Positions 58,111 through 64,000 of a DNA stretch of 64,000 nt are shown here, in pieces. The stretch is from Salvator merianae. Taxonomy: Eukaryota > Chordata > Lepidosauria > Squamata > Teiidae. The position numbers and the translations under genes were made by a program. The notes beneath the pieces were generated by a model. The model was not told where the DNA came from. It saw nothing but the letters and a program-made list of their open reading frames with translations, and searched no databases. Each line of letters begins with the position of its first letter. Position 1 is the first letter of the stretch. The DNA lies in contig QVOM02000103.1 in the NCBI GenBank assembly GCA_003586115.2, positions 3,038,001 through 3,102,000 on the forward strand, written 5' to 3'.

Positions 58111-58855
58111 GGGCCTTTTTTGCACTGATCAGTCTAGTATGGTATAACAGTACCATACTAGGCTGGTAAAGACTAGAGAAGTGAAAAATTCATTTTGTGT
58201 TTGTACATTTGATCGAATATTTTGCATTCCCAAATATTTAAATCAAATTGAAAATGCAGTTTTTCATGTTTTCAGAGTTCAGTTGAAATAGATCAGTCTC
58301 TACCCTCATGAAAAAGGAACATTTGATTGAATGTTTGTCTTTTTGATGTGTTTTAACCCATGAAACAGGCATTTTCAATGGGAAAACCATCATGAAAATC
58401 ATGAAATCAAATGCAAAAAACACTTTTTGATGTTGCAATTTGCTGACAATGCAAAAATACGGGTTTTCGCTCCAACAGCAAATCAAAATGTGAATTCCAT
58501 TTGTGTGCAACCCTAGTAAAGATCCAGTGTGGTGGTGGCATTTGTACATTGGGCCAGCATATCACATAGTGCAAATGGTCAGGTGGGGGCTGCCCAGCTC
58601 ACCAAGGCAATGTCCAAGGCAACATCCAATACCAGAGGCATGCAGCCACGCCCACTCACTGCACTGCACCTGGAAGAATATGCAGACACTGGCATCCAGC
58701 AGAGACCCAACTGTTCTTGGTTAGTGTATAACCAAGCTGGATCGCTCCATGGAGTCCTGCAGCAACTTCTGATGCATTGCTGTGGCTCTCCAGTGCGTAT
58801 AGAGCAATCCAACCAGAAACTTGGATCGCTCCATCGCACAAGTGTAAATAAGCCC
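58111..58855. mobile_element. Harbinger-like MITE with nested hAT MITE
   Basis: The left terminus GGGCCTTTTTTGCACTG and right terminus AAGTGTAAATAAGCCC are inverted, flanked by TTA at 58108-58110 and TTA at 58856-58858. A TCTAGTATGGT/ACCATACTAGG hairpin follows the left end. The element is interrupted at 58174-58515. Confidence 0.7.
58174..58515. mobile_element. Nested hAT-type MITE
   Basis: The ends TAGAGAAGTG and CAACCCTA are of the TAGGGATGTGCAC type, and they are flanked by GTAAAGAC (58166-58173) and GTAAAGAT (58516-58523), a 7-of-8 TSD. The AT-rich interior contains inverted blocks such as GAAAATCATGAAATC and its relatives. It is older than the element at 15.5 kb. Confidence 0.65.
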
Positions 58856-61800
58856 TTACTTAGAGATGCTATTCTATTTCAGCAAACATTATTTCTGGCA
58901 GACATACTGGATTGAACTGATGAAAACTGCTGGAGTCCAACAGCATATCCTTGGCTATGGCCCTCTTGTATCAGAGGCATGTCTAGAGTGGAATTGGCCC
59001 TTGCAAATAGATTCCAAAAACATTAATGAAGTGTAATAACAAAAAAATGTCAAATTCAACAGCTGGGCAAACGCTCCAGAAACTGCTCCCTTGCTTTCTG
59101 GGCCCCTGGCAAAAAAGCTGGACTTGCATAATAGTAGTTATGTCCAATTTAATAAACTTTATATCCTCATTTATGTTTTTTCTGTCCTTCTGAATGCAAG
59201 GCACCATAAGGGAAGAGCAATGTTTCATAGTACAAATGTAGTCATTAATATCTAAAGAGTTGGCTTTATGTTTGAGATAGCACCTGATGTTACTTTCTTT
59301 CCTCCTTCCACCAGAGAGTTTTCTCTCCTCCTCCCCCTCCTCCTCCTCCTGTTGTTCTTGCTGTTGCTATTATTTAGCCTCTTCTTCCAATATCTTGTTA
59401 GCTTCCACCCTGGGCTCTTGAAATTAGTGATTCCTGATAGGACATAACTACTATTATGCAAGAACACAGCTAGAAGTTGCCAGGAGCATTTAGTAGACCA
59501 CAGTCAGTTGATGGTCCCAAATCAGGTTAGTGAGGAAATGGAAAGGGGAACTGAGGATGATTTCTATCTGCTAAATGTGAATAAGCATTCCTTTGTTTAA
59601 AAGCTGTTTACCTGTATTGAATGCTTGCTTCTTTTGATTTTTGTCTGCAAATAACACAGGCTCAAGCTAAGCTTCTCTGCCCACACTATTACTAACTATA
59701 TTCTTTTTGTAAACTTTCTGTTAGAAGTATGGATTAATAAATTCTGTTTTTGATTTTTGCACCTTTACTCCTGTTCCTACTCTCTGTTAATTCTGCTGTG
59801 TGGCACTGTATGCTAAGTTTTACAGAGGCAACAAACTAAAAGCATGATCCATACAAACACTTCACTCTTGGTAGGAGGTATGAATAATTGCTCTTTATCT
59901 TTTAGAGCAGCCATTACTATGAAGAGTCACACCATCTCTCCGACTCCATTCTTGCATCCATATTAGCAGTCCAGGGGACCCTGGAATGAAACAGGGTGCT
60001 GTGCAGGACACATGCCTCCTTCTTCTGGTTTAGCGGGGTTACCCATTTTGGCAGTGTACCAAATTTTGCTGCCAAAATGGATACTCCTGATATTCTGAGG
60101 CCTACCTGTTAGGGCTCTTGAAGAAAGCTCCAAAGCTCATGTGAGCCTTGGAACAGTGCATGGTGCCATAGTCCCTGTCCCAGAACAGGGCATCCATGTA
60201 GATCTGTAGGCTCGTGTCAAACTTTAGTATGACTGGTTTGTATGGCCTAGAAAGGCTACAGACTATTGGTTGGCTCCTGTTACAGGTTTGGTTTCTCTCA
60301 GACCATGAAATCCAGGTAAAATGCAGGTAAGACCTGTGGAAATTAAGCAGGAAATTCGCCTGCACAATAGCCAGGCAGTTGCAGATACTATGAGTCCTGT
60401 CATGAGCAGAGCCACATTTTGCTTGTGCACAATGTTAGTGCATTGAGACTCTTTGCAACTGTGCACTGACATTGCATAAAACACAACTCAATTCCCCTCA
60501 TGATGAGGCTAGTAATAGCTATAGGGAAGGTGTGTTCCTCATTTAATTTCCTTGAGACTCACCTGCATTTTACCTGGATCTCTCAATCATAGAATGATTG
60601 GACATGTGGTGGGAACTACACAACATTCTGTAGCCTTTCTAGGCCATCCAAACCAGCCCAACTGATGTTTGATATAAGCCTAATGGAACAGTTAAAATTT
60701 CTTCTTTTTCCTACCTCTCCCTGCTCAAGAATGCAGAACTCCAATCTCCTAATGGAATAGGTGGTACACTATAGGTTTGAGGGGGGTTCACACATGACAT
60801 TGGAACTGAGTTTAAATAAAGATAGATAGCATCTCATTTACCTCTAAATCACTTTCATATTGTATGGAACAGAGATATTTAGTTAGTTAGTTTAGTTAGT
60901 TATTTCTGTAATAACATGAAACCTTTCCACAGGTTACCCAAAGCACTTTACAATTTCAAGATAGACAAACAACTGTTGTAAAAAAAGAAAAATACAGGAC
61001 AGAGCTCTCCAACCCATCCAGCCTTTCTGGGTTTCTTACAGGGCACACACTTATCATGTACCTCTGGAGAAGGTTGGCCAGGAACTGTCCCTAGAGTGCT
61101 CACAGGCCATTGATGATCATCTTCATGATGCTCTCACACTTGAACTTTTTTCTCTCTTGCTGCCTCTGCACACTGGGGTGAAGCTGATTTAAGGATAGCC
61201 TGTCCCTGGAGGTGGTCACAAACAGGATATACATGCATGCTGCTGCTCTAAGCAGTATACTGTAAACGGAGCAGCATGACAGTACCTAGGTGACAAGTCT
61301 GCTCCATGTTCCATGTAAACGTGACCATGCAGTCAGTTTCCTAAACTGTAGGTCACTCCATTTTTTCAATTCCTCTTTTTGTGCATCCACACTTATGCAT
61401 ATAAGCAAATAAAAGAAGAGAAAGTGAAAGAATAATCACTAAGCAAAGAATTGCTTTTCAAAATTCTCCATGCTAATTGAGGACAGAGATTATAGAGGGA
61501 CATTTTATGTGGATTTTGAGGGAAGATAGAAAAATTACTCAACTTTTAAAATCTAAAAATGCTGACAAATTTCAGATCACTGGATTTATGAATGATACCC
61601 TGGTAGATTAAGGAAGACTGGAGTGGGTTCAAACCAAGTAAACTGTGTCATTTAAATACAGTAAAGTTAAATATTAAAATGAAATCTACAATTGCGTCAA
61701 AAATTCACAGGTGGTGATTTGAAAGAAATATTCTTCCAAAATTTTTTCTTTCTTGAAATGTTTAGGAGCACACCAAAAAAAGAAAAGGAACAAAATAAGG

Positions 61801-61996
61801 AGGGCTGGAAAAGCAAGAAAACTATTTTCTAGGAAATTTCAGCTCAACCCTTTATTTTGTGTAGCCTTCATAATACTTTGGCAAACATTCAAACTCTTAA
61901 CATTTTGAAAAGATGTTTGCTACATCTTACCATAACCAGATGGTAAGTAATTGTGAACTGTTTTCTCAACCACTCTTGAAATTGTGCTAAATTGTC
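58856..61996. other. Unannotated interval
   Basis: These 3.1 kb show no recognisable gene. A CTC-rich tract lies at 59324-59350 and a (TTAG)n-like run at 60879-60904. 60040-60490 has inverted blocks (TTTTGGCAG...GCCAAAATGG near 60045-60080) that suggest another small MITE. Confidence 0.35.
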
Positions 61997-62040
61997 ACTC
62001 TCTCTCTCTCTCTCTCTCAATCTGTGTGTGTGTGTGTGTA
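61997..62040. repeat. (CT)n(GT)n microsatellite
   Basis: About eleven CT units are followed, after CAATC, by about nine GT units. Confidence 0.9.
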
Positions 62041-63300
62041 TAAATAAGTGTGCCTCATGAAAGTGAGGATGATAAGGTCATAAGAATAATAAAGTCAGAA
62101 AGGAATCAGCGAGCACAGTAGACTTGTGCCTTTTGGATTTTATCATCCACACATGGTTAAAGCACTTAGGAAACAGCAAAGAAAGGAAACAGGCTGGCAG
62201 TAAGTCATTTTCTCGGATCATTTGCCTTTTTTAGCATTTGCAAATTATCCACGAAATCCTAGCATGTTTTGCAATAAGCTCGATTATTCAGAATTATTTG
62301 CTGACAAAGGTAGCAGGAGCCTCATAAGCTCTGCAGTGGAGGAACTGCCCAGTTGGGGCCTCCATTAATTCTTTTTAGGCAAGATGATAAATGGGGACCT
62401 CCAGATGTAGAAGATACTCATATTTCAAGATCTCCTAGTGAGCTTTGGTGGCACAATACACTTTGTAACTCCAAGCATTCCAGTTCTGACTATACATGGT
62501 GATGTTTAATGCTCTTCTACTCATTTATTCTGAAATTCATTGTGAACCACTGTGCCTCTTATATGTTCCAAAGAGAGAAGCATGACTTACATATTTTGAC
62601 TGATGATCCAGTTCCCGGTGAAATCAAAAAAATCCCCATATCATTGACCTAAATATCCCTAGCATTTTTATTGCATAGGTTAAATTTAAAACTGGAGGTA
62701 GCAGAAGGATGCGAACTTCATGGCAGAGCACATTCCTGCCACACTGGGGGTTCCTAGACCAATTCCGGGCATATACACTTAAAAGGATCAGAACAAACAC
62801 TGAGAAAGGATCTCCTCTGCTGGAAATTTGTGCTGGTGGTTGCTAGACAAAGTAGGCAAGACTAGTCTAGGTCACACAGAAAACAACTTGAATCTGTCAG
62901 AAGCAAAAAAAAAAAAAAAAAAAAGCAACTTTTCTCAGGAACCATCAGCATACCATACATAGCCCTTGATGCTGAGAGTTACACTTTGCCTCCTCACAGC
63001 AGCAGTTCTGAGTAGAAGTAGCACATGGAAACACACGGGAATCAGAAGGAGATATCTGAATACTTTATACTTCAAATACATGAAGCATTAAAATAAATTC
63101 TCAGATCCACTAAAGAGAAGCTAGTCAAACAAAGACTAATGTGCTCCTTAACACATTGTAGGGCTCTGGTAAGCTGGCTGTAAAGTGTCATTGAGACCTC
63201 CTGTTGTTGCATGCTACTAATATTATTTTAGTTTTCATATAATTCTCTGGGGCTGCAACCCCACCATAGCTATACTATATCCACCACCACCCTAAAATGT
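62041..63300. other. Unannotated interval
   Basis: No gene was recognised. A 20-base A run lies at 62905-62924, without a bounded element beside it. Confidence 0.4.
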
Positions 63301-63665
63301 GTGATTCCCTATTTCAGGAAAACGGAGTCTGATGGCAGGTTTTCTTGGAATGGCACAATCACTTACTTTTGTAGATGGAGCTAACATTTTTGTCCTGGTC
63401 ACTGCACATGCTCATGGGCCAAAAAAGATGGCAAAGTACCTGGATGTGGCATCCATTGCACATGCACGTGGACCAGGAGAAGCTGGACACGTGCAGTTGT
63501 GGTATCACACATTTCTGGGTATTTTGCACCGGCAAGATACCCAGAAGTGCATGTCACCAAAAAAGACACAGACAGCATGGTCCACTGCATTGTCAGGCCA
63601 ACAGGTGATCATTCCAGAGGGGCTTTTATCCAGAATATAATCTGTTCACATTATATTTAGCCAGC
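63301..63665. other. Possible MITE remnant
   Basis: Internal inverted blocks (TTCTGGGTATTTTGC and GCAAGATACCCAGAA at 63510-63547; CATGCTCATGG and CATGCACGTGG) resemble those of the small palindromic elements. No terminal pair or TSD was found. The 102-codon open frame at 63332-63640 has no recognisable protein features. Confidence 0.3.
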
Positions 63666-64000
63666 ATCTGGAGCCAGCCTGGGTTATATTTTTACTACTC
63701 TTCCCCATTACTCAAGTTCCTTCTGCATAGTCCCTTCCAATTTTGGGGGGCTTTTTTTGGTTGTTGTTGTTGCTGTTACTGTTAAACCTCTTTAGAAGAG
63801 ATATATTTATCGCTTAAAGTCTCTTAAAGCTTTTTTGCTTCCAAGTTTTTGCCCTGCCTAGGCCATTGATCCCAGACTTTGCTTCCTGCACCACTCCCTT
63901 CAGGCAAGATGGATGCTCCAAAGTGTGTGTTAGGAGCAGTTAGGAGAGAGGACCACCATTGGGAGCTTGGCTGGTTAGATTGTGCAGCTGTGGAACATTA
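63666..64000. other. Unannotated flank
   Basis: Nothing recognised. It contains a GTT-rich run near 63760. Confidence 0.4.

Noticed and set aside
1..64000. CRISPR arrays, bacterial operons, phage or plasmid features
   Set aside because: No spaced direct repeats, ribosome-binding sites or dense coding were seen. The sequence is plainly vertebrate nuclear DNA.

Overview
The window looks like intergenic or intronic DNA from a reptile nuclear genome, most likely a squamate (lizard or snake). The evidence is the repeat content: sauropsid-type CR1 LINEs ending in ATTCTATG repeats, a 5S-rRNA-headed SINE like the 5S-Sauria SINEs, a vertebrate L1 fragment, hAT miniature elements, many small inverted-repeat elements with 3-bp target duplications, and CTTT, CAGG and CA microsatellites. 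The DNA is AT-rich, and no reading frame could be tied to a host protein. All protein-like signal comes from retrotransposons. Isolated small exons cannot be excluded by eye.

Region by region. 1-11 kb: a cluster of non-autonomous DNA transposons (MITEs). One is split by a 5'-truncated antisense L1 with a perfect 16-bp target-site duplication (TSD), and an old antisense CR1 remnant follows. 11.4-14.8 kb: AT-rich, nothing recognised. 14.8-16.5 kb: a MITE split by a CR1 3' fragment and by a 991-bp hAT element built of alternating palindromes. 16.7-22.3 kb: more MITEs and the 5S SINE. 22.7-23.9 kb and 40.0-41.2 kb: two copies of a ~1.2-kb LTR-like repeat. 24.7-28.9 kb: an antisense CR1 3' fragment abutting a nearly full-length, decayed CR1 whose ORF1 (zinc-binding motif, coiled coil, SGNH esterase) and ORF2 (endonuclease, reverse transcriptase) can be traced. 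29.0-29.8 kb: a MITE with a nested hAT MITE. 33.4-34.0 kb: the C-terminal remnant of another LINE. 37.2-37.4 kb: a U6 snRNA retropseudogene with a 14-bp TSD. 43.3-44.6 kb: an antisense CR1 reverse-transcriptase fragment broken by only one stop codon, next to a tRNA-like SINE head. 49-64 kb: further MITEs, two hAT elements and microsatellites in otherwise featureless DNA.

There is no operon-like or co-functioning gene set. What connects the parts is transposition. LINE machinery explains the CR1 and L1 copies and the U6 and SINE retrocopies. Two kinds of transposase acting in trans explain the MITEs: 3-bp TSD with GGGCC termini (PIF/Harbinger-like), and 8-bp TSD (hAT). Nested insertions give a relative order of events at several sites.
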